Shown here: positions 36,567 through 47,701 of the stretch, in pieces
How positions within the stretch are numbered: the stretch's first letter is position 1
How the letters are laid out: each line of letters begins with the position of its first letter
Assembly: GCA_028098005.1 (NCBI GenBank)
Contig: JAOHFM010000006.1
Location: 1 to 55,545 of the forward strand
Source: Psychrosphaera sp.
GTDB lineage: Bacteria; Pseudomonadota; Gammaproteobacteria; Enterobacterales; Alteromonadaceae
Length of the DNA stretch: 55,545 bases
Direction: 5' to 3'
Position numbers and translations under genes: made by a program
Notes under the pieces: model-generated
What the model was told of the DNA's origin: nothing
Database searches by the model: none
What the model saw: the letters and a program-made list of their open reading frames with translations, nothing else

Positions 36567-37943
36567 TTATAATAGGTTTTGTGCCTTTATTGGGCCTTTT
36601 GTCCAATCAATTTTTTGCTTAGTTTTATCAACTTTAGGCATACTTTGAGCAGTAACTTGTCCGTGCTTCTGCGTGTCGTTGCTACAAGATCCTGTTTTTA
36701 AGTAGTTAATACCTTCCGCATACATAGGGTCAGTTTCAACACCCCAATCACCAGTCACAACTTCATCAACTTGGCAGTCTACTTCTAAACCGTCGTAATA
36801 CTCGCCTTCTCCTGCTGCATTCACAGAGTCAAAGTTAATAGCAAATACAACGTCATTACATATTTCGGTTGGACTCATTCCTACAGGCTTACCACAGGTT
36901 TGATTTCCTACTGTCACTACTTCAATGAACGGCTTAAGAGAGTTAATAACAAGCTCACTAGATGAACAACTACCTTCAGATGTTAAAACAACAACTCGGT
37001 CTAGATTCATTTTCTCAACGCCTTGGCCTAAACTGAAAGGTACAGTTTGGTTGTTCGCGCTTTGTTTATTGTTGTAACGATATTGAACAAACGTTTCGTC
37101 AATAACTGCATCACCTGCAATTTGAGAACTCAATTGGTTCGCAACACGAATTAAACCACCACCGTTATAACGCAAGTCTAAAACTAGCTCATCAATACCA
37201 TCTTCTGAAAATGAGTCAAACGCGGTATTCAGCTCTTCTTCAGATACGGAATCAAAAGAATTAAATACTAAATAACCAACATTTTTCTCTTCTTCATCTA
37301 ACGTAACTTGTTTTATTTCTTTAGCAAGTACGGTATTGGCCGTGATACTTCCTTTTGTAATTGTCGCTTCTTTTACATCACCATTTGGTTTTTCAAACTT
37401 AATATCAATGGAGTAGCCATCTTCATTAGGCCCAAAAAAGTCTCCTAGTGTTTTAGAACCGCCATTAACTTCGGCAATGATTTCCGACATTGGCTTACCA
37501 TTAATTTCGGTCATGGTATCGCCTCTGCGTAGGCCGTTTTGGGCTGGTGTGCCAGCTTCATACACGTAACGAATTAATAAACCATCTTCGGTTTCATTTA
37601 CACTATGAGAAAAGCCATAACCAAAGAATACAGAATTAACGTAGTCATCATATTCGTCAGTTGACATAGAAAAACTAAATTTGTCTTTTGCAACTCGCAT
37701 CGAGTCAATTGCTGATGAAATATCTGCGTAAGCTTCTGGATCAAACTCTGTTGGTAAGTCTCTATTCCAAAAGTACCAGTTTTTCATATAGGCGAAGAGT
37801 TTTTCATTGGCATCAGGTGCCGAACAATAAGCGTAACCACCGTCATCTAGCTTTACTTGCTCAACACTATCTGAGCCTCCTCCACAGGCGCTCAATAGAC
37901 CTGTTGCCAAAATTGCAGCGGCTAATTTTTTACTACTAAACAT
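36567..37943 (-). CDS. S41 family C-terminal-processing-type peptidase, lipoprotein
   Basis: Serine peptidase of the S41 (Tsp/CtpA) family, 458 residues. The lipobox LSAC (Cys20) followed by a Gly-rich stretch predicts a lipid anchor. A PDZ domain (about 115-185, AGTPAQNGLRRGDTMTEING) precedes the protease domain (about 210-400) with LRYNGGG, the nucleophile region SEGSCSSSE and the general-base lysine in CGKPVG. Several cysteines near the C-terminus may form disulfides. Terminators on both sides make it a single-gene unit. Substrates are unknown. Confidence 0.92.
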   Translation of the reverse strand: MFSSKKLAAAILATGLLSACGGGSDSVEQVKLDDGGYAYCSAPDANEKLFAYMKNWYFWNRDLPTEFDPEAYADISSAIDSMRVAKDKFSFSMSTDEYDDYVNSVFFGYGFSHSVNETEDGLLIRYVYEAGTPAQNGLRRGDTMTEINGKPMSEIIAEVNGGSKTLGDFFGPNEDGYSIDIKFEKPNGDVKEATITKGSITANTVLAKEIKQVTLDEEEKNVGYLVFNSFDSVSEEELNTAFDSFSEDGIDELVLDLRYNGGGLIRVANQLSSQIAGDAVIDETFVQYRYNNKQSANNQTVPFSLGQGVEKMNLDRVVVLTSEGSCSSSELVINSLKPFIEVVTVGNQTCGKPVGMSPTEICNDVVFAINFDSVNAAGEGEYYDGLEVDCQVDEVVTGDWGVETDPMYAEGINYLKTGSCSNDTQKHGQVTAQSMPKVDKTKQKIDWTKGPIKAQNLL

Positions 37944-37993
37944 GCTTATTCCTACTAATTAATTTTTGTTTTTATTATTAGCGGTCAGCATAC

Positions 37994-38020
37994 AAAAAAA
38001 GCCGTCGAATGACAGCTTTT
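37994..38020 (-). terminator. Rho-independent terminator downstream of purA
   Basis: On the minus strand AAAAGC-GTC and GAC-GCTTTT (one mismatch) form a stem with a 4-base loop followed by seven T bases. It ends the purA transcript. Confidence 0.8.
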
Positions 38021-38034
38021 ATAGAAAGATAATG

Positions 38035-38067
38035 GCACTATAAAAATGTAACTAATTGTTATAGTGC
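38035..38067 (-). terminator. Second hairpin directly after purA
   Basis: GCACTATAA and TTATAGTGC pair over nine bases around a 15-base loop, 10 bases after the purA stop. It lacks a T-run of its own; it probably protects the 3' end or works with the terminator just beyond it. Confidence 0.4.
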
Positions 38068-38077
38068 ATTTGAATGT

Positions 38078-39397
<1,320 letters not shown>

Positions 39398-39498
39398 TTA
39401 GGCGGGGATTCTACCAAAAAAGTGGCCCAAAGATCACCCGCTTTATCGAAAAATTAGAATAAAAACTGCTAGATGCCTGTTTTAACGATTAAAAATAT

Positions 39499-39681
39499 CT
39501 ATCGAAACCAGAGCAAAAGAAGCCCAATAGTGAATAACACTAGACCAACTTGGCGAATTACCCCAATTGGCTCTTGAGATAATTTTTGAATATAACTTCG
39601 CCATGTTTTGGGAAACAGTAGTGGCATCATCCCTTCAACTATCAACACCATTGCGATGACTACAAGCCAGTCGATATCCAT
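39499..39681 (-). CDS. DUF2065 family small membrane protein (YjeT-like)
   Basis: A 60-residue inner-membrane protein with two predicted spans (about 5-20 and 42-58) around a short basic loop (PKTWRSYIQKLSQEP). DUF2065 members such as E. coli YjeT lie between hflC and purA, exactly as here. Function is unknown, although the constant linkage to HflKC suggests an accessory role at FtsH/HflKC. Confidence 0.9.
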   Translation of the reverse strand: MDIDWLVVIAMVLIVEGMMPLLFPKTWRSYIQKLSQEPIGVIRQVGLVLFTIGLLLLWFR

Positions 39682-39700
39682 ATTGCACCTCTAAAACAAC

Positions 39701-39722
39701 AAAGGGCCCCTAAGAGCCCTTT
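39701..39722 (-). terminator. Hairpin between hflC and the YjeT-like gene
   Basis: AAAGGGC and GCCCTTT form a 7-bp stem around an 8-base loop, followed on the minus strand by GTTGTTTTAG. It lies inside a conserved gene series and may partly end the hfl transcript or set the amount of the downstream message. Confidence 0.5.
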
Positions 39723-39746
39723 ATATTTAATCTAATTAAAGACAGA

Positions 39747-40622
39747 TTATTTACCCGATATGGTCTTCATGTAACGGAAGAAATCACTATCTGGCTGAAT
39801 AACCATAATATCATTTTTGCTATTGAAGCTGTTTTTGTAGGCTTCTAAACTACGTACAAATGCGAAGAACTCTGGGTCTTCGTTAAATGCATCTGCGTAT
39901 ACTTTAGCAGCCAATGCGTCACCTTCACCACGAAGCGTTTGCGCTTCACGTTCAGCTTCTGCAAGCATAACGGTAATTCTTGCATCAACATCTGCACGAA
40001 TAATTTCCGCTTTCTCACGACCTTCTGAACGGTGAGCTTTCGCCACTTCTTGACGTTCTGTACGCATACGTTCGAAGATTGAATTACTTACCCTTACTGG
40101 TAAGTTAATTTGCTTAACTCGAACATCTAATACTTCAATACCTAAATCGCTTGAGCTTTTTGCCGCTTGAATCGCTTGCTGCATTAGCTCTTGACGTTCA
40201 CCAGAAACAATCTCTTTGATGGTTCTAGAACCAAAAGCTGTACGAAGACCATTATTCACTTTCTGTTCTAATAGCGTCTCAGCGTTTAGCTTGTTACCAC
40301 CAGTTGATAGGTAGAACTTAGCAAAGTCAGATATGCGCCATTTAACAAATGAGTCAACTATTAAGTCTTTTTTCTCTACTGTTACAAAGCGATCTGGCTC
40401 TCCATCAAGTGTTTGAATACGAGCATCAAGAGTTTTTACTTTTTCAACTAAAGGAAGTTTAAAGTGCAAACCTGGTTCGTTAACAACTGGCGCACCAGCG
40501 TCATCACGCTTAACTTTACCAAACTGTATTACAATACTTCTTTGGCCTTCGTTAACAACGAACAGCGAGGAGAACGTCATGAATGCAAACACGACGATTA
40601 AAATCATACTAAATGTTTTCAT
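39747..40622 (-). CDS. hflC: FtsH modulator HflC
   Basis: SPFH/prohibitin-family membrane protein that forms a periplasmic cage with HflK around the FtsH protease and modulates it. In 291 residues an N-terminal signal anchor (about 5-23) precedes the SPFH domain (VNEGQRSIVIQFG, FKLPLVEKV, RTAFGSRTIKEIVSGER) and a coiled-coil (about 190-250). Two bases separate it from hflK, so the two are co-translated. Confidence 0.97.
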   Translation of the reverse strand: MKTFSMILIVVFAFMTFSSLFVVNEGQRSIVIQFGKVKRDDAGAPVVNEPGLHFKLPLVEKVKTLDARIQTLDGEPDRFVTVEKKDLIVDSFVKWRISDFAKFYLSTGGNKLNAETLLEQKVNNGLRTAFGSRTIKEIVSGERQELMQQAIQAAKSSSDLGIEVLDVRVKQINLPVRVSNSIFERMRTERQEVAKAHRSEGREKAEIIRADVDARITVMLAEAEREAQTLRGEGDALAAKVYADAFNEDPEFFAFVRSLEAYKNSFNSKNDIMVIQPDSDFFRYMKTISGK

Positions 40623-40624
40623 GC

Positions 40625-41770
40625 TTAGTTTCTCCCTTCATTAAAGCGGTCACCACGGCTTGGGCGATTGCTTTGCGTTGGCTGTGTCGTTTGACCTGAG
40701 CCAGTATTGTAATCTGTTGCAGGGCGCTGACCAGTCGCTGGTAAAACACCTTGCTGTTGCATGATTTTATCTAGCGGTAAGTACATCATGTTGCCATTAC
40801 CTTTAGTATCAACTAACACTTTTGATGTGTTTGATAATACTTGTTCCATTGTCTCTAGGTATAAGCGTTGACGAGTTACTTCTGGCGCCGCTTTATACTC
40901 TGGAAGCAATTGGTCGAACTTAGCAACTTGACCTTGTGACGCTAAGATCTTGCCTTGTTTATAAGCTGTTGCTTCTTGAACCATACGGTTAACTTGACCA
41001 CGAGCACGAGGCTCAACTTCGCTTGCGTACGCTTTTGCTTCGTTTACATAACGAACTTCATCTTCTCGAGCAGCAATAGCATCATCAAATGCGTCTTTAA
41101 CTTGTTCAGGAGGACGAGCGTCTTTAAAGTTAACATCAACAATTGCTAAGCCTAATTTATAAGGTTCAATAATTGCTTCTAATTCTTCACGCGTGCTCTG
41201 ACGTACAATCTCACGACCAGACGTTAAGATGTCATCCATTCGAGAGTTACCAATTACCGAACGTAACGCACTGTCAGTTGCCTGACGTAAGCTGTTAGTT
41301 GGATCCGGTACTGAGAATAGATAATTTTTTGGATCTAGTACGCGGTACTGTACTTCCATTTCAACTTGAACCACGTTTTCGTCTTGCGTTAACATGAAAC
41401 CAGATGCTGGAATTGTACGAACCGTTTGAATATCAACCGGAATAACCTTGTCGATAAACGTTGGGTTAAAACGAAGACCGGGTTCTTTTAATTCAGTGTA
41501 CTCACCAAATCTTAAAACCACACCGCTTTCTGCTTCACGTAATGTGTACCAACCCGATAAGAACCAAATAACAAAAGCAACAACAAGTACTATAGAAATA
41601 CCAATGCCGCCAGGTCCTTTACCTTCTTTATTCGGCTTGCCACCAAATAAACCATTAAATCGATTGCCTAAATCTTTAAATAACTCGTCCAAGTCAGGTG
41701 GCCCCTGATCTTTGCCGCCGCGATTTTTCCACGGATCGTTATTATTATTTCCCGGCTCATTCCAGGCCAT
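40625..41770 (-). CDS. hflK: FtsH modulator HflK
   Basis: Partner of HflC in the FtsH-bound complex. The 381-residue product has a Gly/Asn/Lys/Pro-rich cytoplasmic N-terminus (MAWNEPGNNNNDPWKN), a membrane span (about 55-75), an SPFH domain (ESGVVLRFGEYTELKEPGLRF), a coiled-coil and a Gln/Thr/Pro-rich tail. It follows hflX after a gap of about 110 bp. Confidence 0.97.
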   Translation of the reverse strand: MAWNEPGNNNNDPWKNRGGKDQGPPDLDELFKDLGNRFNGLFGGKPNKEGKGPGGIGISIVLVVAFVIWFLSGWYTLREAESGVVLRFGEYTELKEPGLRFNPTFIDKVIPVDIQTVRTIPASGFMLTQDENVVQVEMEVQYRVLDPKNYLFSVPDPTNSLRQATDSALRSVIGNSRMDDILTSGREIVRQSTREELEAIIEPYKLGLAIVDVNFKDARPPEQVKDAFDDAIAAREDEVRYVNEAKAYASEVEPRARGQVNRMVQEATAYKQGKILASQGQVAKFDQLLPEYKAAPEVTRQRLYLETMEQVLSNTSKVLVDTKGNGNMMYLPLDKIMQQQGVLPATGQRPATDYNTGSGQTTQPTQSNRPSRGDRFNEGRN

Positions 41771-41879
41771 AAGTTACTCCAGTTTCATTCAGAAAAGTTA
41801 CTGTTTAATTTAGCAAAGTCGTTTGCATAACTCTATGAAATTGAGTCAATACTGCAAACAAACTGCACTGTCTGTATAT

Positions 41880-43169
41880 TTAGTGACTGCTTTGCCATTT
41901 TTCAATGGCATAACCCATTTGTTTATTTAAACGTTGCTGGTCTATTTTGCTTATACGCACACTTAAAACAAAATGACCATTCTCATCAATTTTCTCTTCA
42001 AGCACACCGTTTAATTCGTACAAGTCTGCTCTAAGCTTTCCCTCTTGAGGCGGTAAAACAAGCTCTACATCCCACATTGCTAAACCAAGAAGCTCTGACA
42101 TTGCTTGCTCAACAAGCTCCAGGCCTTCACCTTTTTGCGCCGTTAACCAAACTGAAACGGGTTTGCCTTCATCATTTCGCTCGATGTGCGGTTCAGCATC
42201 TTTTAATAAATCAATTTTATTAAAAACAAGTAATTGAGGAATGTCATCCGCTTCAATTTCTTTTAATACTTCTTCAACTTGGAAAATATTATCACTGCGT
42301 CTTGGATCAGCAACGTCAATAACGTGAAGTTGTAAATCTGCTTCTTTGGTTTCCGTCAGTGTTGCTTTAAAGGCCGCAACTAAATCATGCGGTAAATGAC
42401 GAATAAATCCAACGGTGTCAGCTAAAATGGTTTCACCCACATCCGCTAAATCTATTTTTCTTAATGTTGGATCTAAGGTGGCAAACAATTGGTCTGCCGC
42501 ATAAACATCTGCATTTGTTAATGCATTAAACAATGTTGATTTGCCGGCATTGGTATAACCAACTAACGATACTGTTGGTACTTCTGCTTTTTTTCGAGAG
42601 CGACGACCTTGTTCACGCTGTTTTGAAACCTTGTCTAAACGAGATAAAATATGAGATATACGAGCTCGCAGTAAACGCCTATCGGTTTCTAGCTGAGTTT
42701 CACCAGGTCCACGTAAACCAATACCACCTTTTTGTCGCTCTAAGTGAGTCCAGCCTCGAATCAATCGTGTTGATATATGCTTTAGCTGCGCAAGCTCAAC
42801 TTGTAATTTACCTTCGTGAGTTCTTGCTCGCTGTGCAAAAATATCTAATATAAGACCGGTTCTATCCAACACCCTACATTGAAACAAAGCTTCTAAATTA
42901 CGCTCTTGTGAAGGCGATAAAGAGTGGTTAAAGATAACAATATCTGCACCTTCAGCTCGCACCGCGTCTGCAATTTCTTGCGCTTTACCGGTACCTACAT
43001 AGTATTTTGCGTCTGGGGAATGTCTGCTTGTTGTAATCACAGCGAGAGTGGAAACGCCAGCAGAGGATACTAATAATCCTAGTTCTTCTATGTCTTCTCT
43101 GTCGCTTTCAGCAGAAAAGTTAACGTGTACTAAAACGGCCTGTTCACCGACTTCATATCTATCAAACAA
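41880..43169 (-). CDS. hflX: Ribosome-splitting GTPase HflX
   Basis: GTPase that binds the 50S subunit and rescues stalled or heat-damaged ribosomes. In 429 residues: N-terminal HflX domain (MFDRYEVGEQAVLVHV start, KYYVGTGKAQEIADAV), a glycine-rich switch with GGIGLRGPGETQLETDRR, then the G domain with GYTNAGKST, DTVGF and NKIDL. The start is TTG, as an in-frame TAG lies four codons upstream, AGGA is eight bases before it, and the N-terminus aligns with the family MFDRY. Downstream of hfq. Confidence 0.97.
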   Translation of the reverse strand: MFDRYEVGEQAVLVHVNFSAESDREDIEELGLLVSSAGVSTLAVITTSRHSPDAKYYVGTGKAQEIADAVRAEGADIVIFNHSLSPSQERNLEALFQCRVLDRTGLILDIFAQRARTHEGKLQVELAQLKHISTRLIRGWTHLERQKGGIGLRGPGETQLETDRRLLRARISHILSRLDKVSKQREQGRRSRKKAEVPTVSLVGYTNAGKSTLFNALTNADVYAADQLFATLDPTLRKIDLADVGETILADTVGFIRHLPHDLVAAFKATLTETKEADLQLHVIDVADPRRSDNIFQVEEVLKEIEADDIPQLLVFNKIDLLKDAEPHIERNDEGKPVSVWLTAQKGEGLELVEQAMSELLGLAMWDVELVLPPQEGKLRADLYELNGVLEEKIDENGHFVLSVRISKIDQQRLNKQMGYAIEKWQSSH

Positions 43170-43215
43170 ATGTTTATCCTAGGTTGAGTTAATTAAATTT
43201 GCATTGTTTAAAATG

Positions 43216-43244
43216 CAAAAAAGGAATACGTATATACGTATTCC
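43216..43244 (-). terminator. Terminator of hfq
   Basis: GGAATACG and CGTATTCC lie in a fully palindromic 22-bp block followed on the minus strand by six T bases. A second, overlapping stem (TTTGCATT/AATGCAAA, 43198-43219) shares the T-run. Hfq ends 38 bases upstream, so most transcripts should stop before hflX. Confidence 0.8.
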
Positions 43245-43281
43245 CCTTAAATTTTAGATTAATAATTACTGTAAATAATAA

Positions 43282-43530
43282 TTATTGTTCTGGTTCTTCA
43301 TTGCCGGCGTAATGCGGATTAGTCTGGAACGGTCGTGCAGGAACAATTGTTGAAATTGCATGCTTATAAACCATTTGACTCAATGTATTTTTTAACAAAA
43401 TGACAAACTGATCAAATGATTCAACCTGACCCTGTAATTTTATACCGTTCACTAAATAGATCGAAACTGGGATTCGTTCACGACGTAATGCATTTAAAAA
43501 CGGGTCTTGTAAGGACTGCCCCTTGGCCAT
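43282..43530 (-). CDS. hfq: RNA chaperone Hfq
   Basis: Hexameric Sm-like RNA chaperone that pairs small RNAs with mRNAs. The 82-residue product has both Sm motifs: the [22 protein letters not shown] strand block and the [12 protein letters not shown] segment with the YKH pocket. A TTG two codons earlier is not preferred; the ATG at 43530 follows AAGGAA. The short C-terminal tail ends NEEPEQ. Neighbours miaA and hflX are the usual ones. Confidence 0.98.
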   Translation of the reverse strand: MAKGQSLQDPFLNALRRERIPVSIYLVNGIKLQGQVESFDQFVILLKNTLSQMVYKHAISTIVPARPFQTNPHYAGNEEPEQ

Positions 43531-43618
43531 TGTCAATGTTCCTTCTTTTTAGTTTTATTATTTATTGTTTTTGTTAGGTATACCTTGCACATTAACTATA
43601 ATACAACTGTGTCTAAGA

Positions 43619-44548
43619 CTAGCTTAGCGAGTTTATTATCCGTTGCAAGTTTTCTTTTTGTTTTCCTACTTCTAGGTACATTACGTTGGGCCAACTTCGT
43701 AACCACGTAAGTTGTCTTTTAGCCAACTGCCTTGTTGCTACAACACCACGAAAAACCATTTCATTCCAATCAAGCTCACCTTTTAGATGTTGCCACATTT
43801 GACGATAACCTACCGCGCGAATTGAGGGTAAATCTAAGTGTAAATCTGATCTTTTGATCAAACCTTCCACTTCTTCTTTGAACCCCTGCTCTAACATAAT
43901 GTTAAATCGCTGTTCTATTCGTTCGTGCAGTACCGCTTTGTCTTCACACATAAAAGCAAACTGTTTGATATTATAAGGTATCGGCTGTTTTTCTTGAGAC
44001 ATTAACTCAGTCATCGACTTTCCACTTATCAGGTACACTTCGTATGCCCGATTGATTCTTTGTGGATCGTTTGGATGAATGCGTTTTGCCGCTACCGGAT
44101 CAACTTCAGCCAATAAGTCATGAACATGTTGCCAACCTTTGTTGTTTGCCAACGTTTCTATTTGTTCTCTTATTTCGCTGTTGGCTTCCGGTAAATCGGA
44201 TATCCCTTCAACTAAAGCTTTAAAGTACATCATCGTACCCCCTACCAGTATAGGGGTTTTCCCGTTTTTAAAGCTTTTTTCTATAGCCTTTAGAGCATCT
44301 TGCCGAAAATCCGCTGCCGAATAAACCTCAGAAGGATCTAAAAAACTAATTAACTGGTGTGGATATTTTAATAACTCTTCAGGTGTTGGCTTTGCCGTAC
44401 CAATATCCATTCCTTTATATATGAGTGCGGAGTCAACACTAATCAAGTCACCATTAATTAAATCGGCTAACTGCATAGCTAAATCGGTTTTTCCCGATGC
44501 TGTTGGGCCCATTATTGAAATGACGGTTTTGCTTTGATTTTCAGACAT
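43619..44548 (-). CDS. miaA: tRNA dimethylallyltransferase MiaA
   Basis: Adds the isopentenyl group to A37 of tRNAs reading U-starting codons. The 309-residue product has the P-loop [11 protein letters not shown], the [17 protein letters not shown] substrate motif, [11 protein letters not shown] and the RAVGYRQMW segment. It lies 36 bases after mutL and 82 bases before hfq. Confidence 0.97.
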   Translation of the reverse strand: MSENQSKTVISIMGPTASGKTDLAMQLADLINGDLISVDSALIYKGMDIGTAKPTPEELLKYPHQLISFLDPSEVYSAADFRQDALKAIEKSFKNGKTPILVGGTMMYFKALVEGISDLPEANSEIREQIETLANNKGWQHVHDLLAEVDPVAAKRIHPNDPQRINRAYEVYLISGKSMTELMSQEKQPIPYNIKQFAFMCEDKAVLHERIEQRFNIMLEQGFKEEVEGLIKRSDLHLDLPSIRAVGYRQMWQHLKGELDWNEMVFRGVVATRQLAKRQLTWLRSWPNVMYLEVGKQKENLQRIINSLS

Positions 44549-44584
44549 TACTCAATGATTCTCTGGAAGTTTTAGGTTGTTTAG

Positions 44585-46354
44585 TTAAAGCGCTTTAAAA
44601 ACTTGATGAAGGTCTAAGGGCTTTGCTAACGCCGACCATGTTTGTGAAAAGTCGCTGCTTTGTTGAAGTATATGCAATTGTTTAAGTATTTGCGCCTGAT
44701 CTAAAGGAATACTGTCCGTTTGATTCAAAATATTGGCTATCGTTGCCGAAGTTAATTTGTCTCTTTTAAGGAGTTCGCTAAATAATTCCGGTAGATAAGT
44801 TCCGCTACTTCTGCTGCGAACAAACGAAGGGACTTGCTTAATGATTAGGTAATTTTGATGTACTTTAGCATCAAACCCACTTGCTAAAATTTCCGGCTCA
44901 CAAGATTTAAACTTATTAAGCTCGAAGTCTGTTAATTTGATTCTAATAGGCACAAGCAGTGGCGTTGGTTGCAGTTGCTCAGGCGTTAACGATGTTGTTG
45001 ATGTTGAATCAAACAGGCCAGATAGGTCCACTACCCAATGCTTATTTTCATATTCAATTAAGGCATACGAAAGCTGAACACAAATGAGGTTAAAAGCTCT
45101 GTCTATTTTGACACTTGCAAGCGATGCAATTTCGCTTAATTCATTGGTATGGAAGCTCGGCGTCAGTGATTTTTTATAATCCGTAATAATGTCAGATTGT
45201 TGTGTTTTATTTGTGTTGGCCTTTGACTTTAAGCCCGTATATGCAGCTGTTTGATTATTAGGTGCAGCTTGCTTCTCAATCACTGGTGAACTATTCAAAT
45301 CCTGAGGCTCTGCTAACCACTCTGGCGCGACTTGTTGAACTTGATGAAAATCGGTTAAGCCTTCCTGAATGGTGCCGACAATTAGGTCGTGTAACAATCT
45401 TGCGTGATGAAAGCGTACTTCATGTTTAGCCGGGTGAACATTTACATCAACGTCGTTCGCTGGCAGATCAACAAACAAAACATACTCTGGTTGCTGTTCT
45501 GAATTTAACGAACTGGCATACGCCTGACGAATAGCATGCTGAATCAGCTTATCCCTCATCATACGGCCATTAACAAAAGAGTACTGAGCAGGATTTACCG
45601 ATTTACATTCGCTTGGTGACTTAGCCCATATGGAAACGGAAATATTGTCATATTGGGCAGTTCGAACACTTGATTGCTCAACAAACTGCGAGTTAATCAC
45701 TTCCGCAATTCGAGCCGACTGTTGGGCAATTCTGTCATTACTGCTTGATTGAGCTCTATACCTTTTAACAACTTTGTTGTTGTGTTGAAGTACAAAACTA
45801 ACGTCTGGTCTGCTCATGGCAATTCGACGAATCAGGCTTTCAATATGGCTAAATTCTGTTTTTTCAGCTCGTAAAAACTTTCGGCGGGCCGGCGTATTAA
45901 AAAACAGATCTAAAACTTCAACTGTGGTGCCATTTGGGTGCGCGGCAGGCTTAACATCAACCTCCATATCTAACCCTTCTGCAATAGCTGACCAAGCCTC
46001 TTTCTGAGACTCAGGTTTAGATGTCATGGTTAATCGAGCTACAGAGCTTATTGACGCCAATGCTTCACCACGAAAGCCTAAGCTTAAAATAGCTTCCAAA
46101 TCAGATATATTGGTTATTTTGCTGGTTGCGTGACGAGACAATGCTAGTGCTAGCTGATCTTTTTGAATGCCTTTGCCATTATCTTTTATTAAGATTTTTT
46201 TATGGCCGCCACGCTCAATATCAATGTCAATTTTTGTAGCGCCAGCATCTAATGCATTTTCGACAAGCTCTTTAACAACCGACGCAGGCCGCTCAACCAC
46301 TTCACCAGCGGCAATTTGGTTTGCCAGTTGTGGCGGTAATATTCTAATAGTCAT
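44585..46354 (-). CDS. mutL: DNA mismatch repair protein MutL
   Basis: GHKL ATPase that links mismatch recognition by MutS to strand incision. In 589 residues: N-terminal ATPase domain with ENALDAGA, DNGKGI, and GFRGEALASI (about 1-330), a low-complexity linker (about 335-405) and a C-terminal dimerisation domain. The endonuclease motif DQHAxxE is absent, as in MutH-type gammaproteobacteria. The start lies nine bases beyond the amiB stop. Confidence 0.97.
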   Translation of the reverse strand: MTIRILPPQLANQIAAGEVVERPASVVKELVENALDAGATKIDIDIERGGHKKILIKDNGKGIQKDQLALALSRHATSKITNISDLEAILSLGFRGEALASISSVARLTMTSKPESQKEAWSAIAEGLDMEVDVKPAAHPNGTTVEVLDLFFNTPARRKFLRAEKTEFSHIESLIRRIAMSRPDVSFVLQHNNKVVKRYRAQSSSNDRIAQQSARIAEVINSQFVEQSSVRTAQYDNISVSIWAKSPSECKSVNPAQYSFVNGRMMRDKLIQHAIRQAYASSLNSEQQPEYVLFVDLPANDVDVNVHPAKHEVRFHHARLLHDLIVGTIQEGLTDFHQVQQVAPEWLAEPQDLNSSPVIEKQAAPNNQTAAYTGLKSKANTNKTQQSDIITDYKKSLTPSFHTNELSEIASLASVKIDRAFNLICVQLSYALIEYENKHWVVDLSGLFDSTSTTSLTPEQLQPTPLLVPIRIKLTDFELNKFKSCEPEILASGFDAKVHQNYLIIKQVPSFVRSRSSGTYLPELFSELLKRDKLTSATIANILNQTDSIPLDQAQILKQLHILQQSSDFSQTWSALAKPLDLHQVFKAL

Positions 46355-46362
46355 TGGCTGAC

Positions 46363-47673
46363 TTATGACTGTGGAATAGAAAGGACCTGACCAACTTTGA
46401 TCATGTCATTTTTAAGTCGGTTAGCCGCTTTAATTGAAGAAACACTAACTTTATAATTTTGAGCAACCAGTGATAATGACTCGCCTCGTCTTACCTTATG
46501 CGTTAACACTTTATGAAGTTTTGCGTAACGAGTGCCATCAGGTGGACGTTTTTTAAAATGCGTTTTTACCGCGTTAACTATGGCTTTAGCAAGACGATTT
46601 TGCTGCCACGCGTTAGTGAGCATTTTCTCTTCTCTAGGATTAGATATAAATCCACCTTCTACCAATATTGATGGAATATCAGGGGATTTTAAAACACCTA
46701 GACTTGCCGATTGAGGTTTACGTTGATGCAGCTTTGTTATCTTTTTTAGCTCGCCTAGTACCGTATTTGCAACCGTAAACCCTTGATCACGAGAATGGTC
46801 CATTGATAAATCAATAAAGGTTCTGGCTAAATACTTTTCTGTGTTCGTGTCTTTTAACGCTTCCGATACACCACCAAGCAACTGACCGTACTCTTCTCGT
46901 CTTTCTAACGAACGACCAACTTCAGTAGTTGCCCTTCTGTTACTTTGTACCCAAACCGAAGCACCATTTGGACCTGGTGAAGTGAACGCATCGGCATGAA
47001 CAGAGATAAGTAGATCGGCTCTCGCGTCGCGTGCTTTTTTAGTTCGTTTATTAAGATCTATATAATAATCGCCAGTACGAGTCATAATCGCTCGCATACC
47101 GTCTTCTTGATTGATCAGCTTTTCTATTTTTTTAGCTAACTTTAATGTGACGTGTTTTTCATACGTGCCGGCTCGGCCAATTGAACCTGGATCTTCACCG
47201 CCATGACCGGCATCAATAGCAATAATAATATCTCGGTCTGTTTCAATTTTGCGTTTAGCTTGTTGAACTTTTTCTTCAGCATTAAATAGGTCAACCACTA
47301 GCCTGTGACCGTAAGGCCCCGCTGGCACTAAAGCAAATAGCATAGGATTTACATTTTGAGAAAGGTCTAATACAAGACGTGTTGACCCTTTACTCTTAGG
47401 TGTGCTTTTTCGAACATTTGTTAATACTTTTGCATCATCGGCGAGGCCATCTAAAGATGTGGACAACTTAGTATTTTTTAGATCAATAACAAGACGTTGT
47501 GGGTTTTTAAGCTCAAAGTATGTGTATTCCGCAGGGCCAGATAGGTCTAAAACCACTCGAGTTGAATCCGGCGCTGGCCAAATACGAATGCCATCAATTT
47601 TTTCACCAGCAACACTTTGAGGTGCCAGTATAAGTAAGCAAATAATAACGAGCGAATGTATTAGTTTAGACAC
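46363..47673 (-). CDS. amiB: N-acetylmuramoyl-L-alanine amidase (AmiB-like) with LysM
   Basis: Zinc amidase that splits septal peptidoglycan for daughter-cell separation. In 436 residues: signal peptide (about 1-22), AMIN domain (about 25-130), Amidase_3 domain (about 148-370) with the zinc ligands in DAGHGGEDPGSIG, YEKHVTLKLAK and SVHADAF and the catalytic Glu in VEGGFISNP, and one C-terminal LysM domain (about 388-432). The start is GTG after GAGGTT. It follows tsaE after 28 bases. Confidence 0.95.
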   Translation of the reverse strand: MSKLIHSLVIICLLILAPQSVAGEKIDGIRIWPAPDSTRVVLDLSGPAEYTYFELKNPQRLVIDLKNTKLSTSLDGLADDAKVLTNVRKSTPKSKGSTRLVLDLSQNVNPMLFALVPAGPYGHRLVVDLFNAEEKVQQAKRKIETDRDIIIAIDAGHGGEDPGSIGRAGTYEKHVTLKLAKKIEKLINQEDGMRAIMTRTGDYYIDLNKRTKKARDARADLLISVHADAFTSPGPNGASVWVQSNRRATTEVGRSLERREEYGQLLGGVSEALKDTNTEKYLARTFIDLSMDHSRDQGFTVANTVLGELKKITKLHQRKPQSASLGVLKSPDIPSILVEGGFISNPREEKMLTNAWQQNRLAKAIVNAVKTHFKKRPPDGTRYAKLHKVLTHKVRRGESLSLVAQNYKVSVSSIKAANRLKNDMIKVGQVLSIPQS

Positions 47674-47701
47674 TGTAAAAATTTAACCTCATAACCACTT
47701 A

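Noticed and set aside
41821..41859. GTTTGCA/TGCAAAC inverted repeat between hflX and hflK
   Set aside because: Arms of 7 bp with a 25-base loop and no T-run; plausible by chance in AT-rich DNA.
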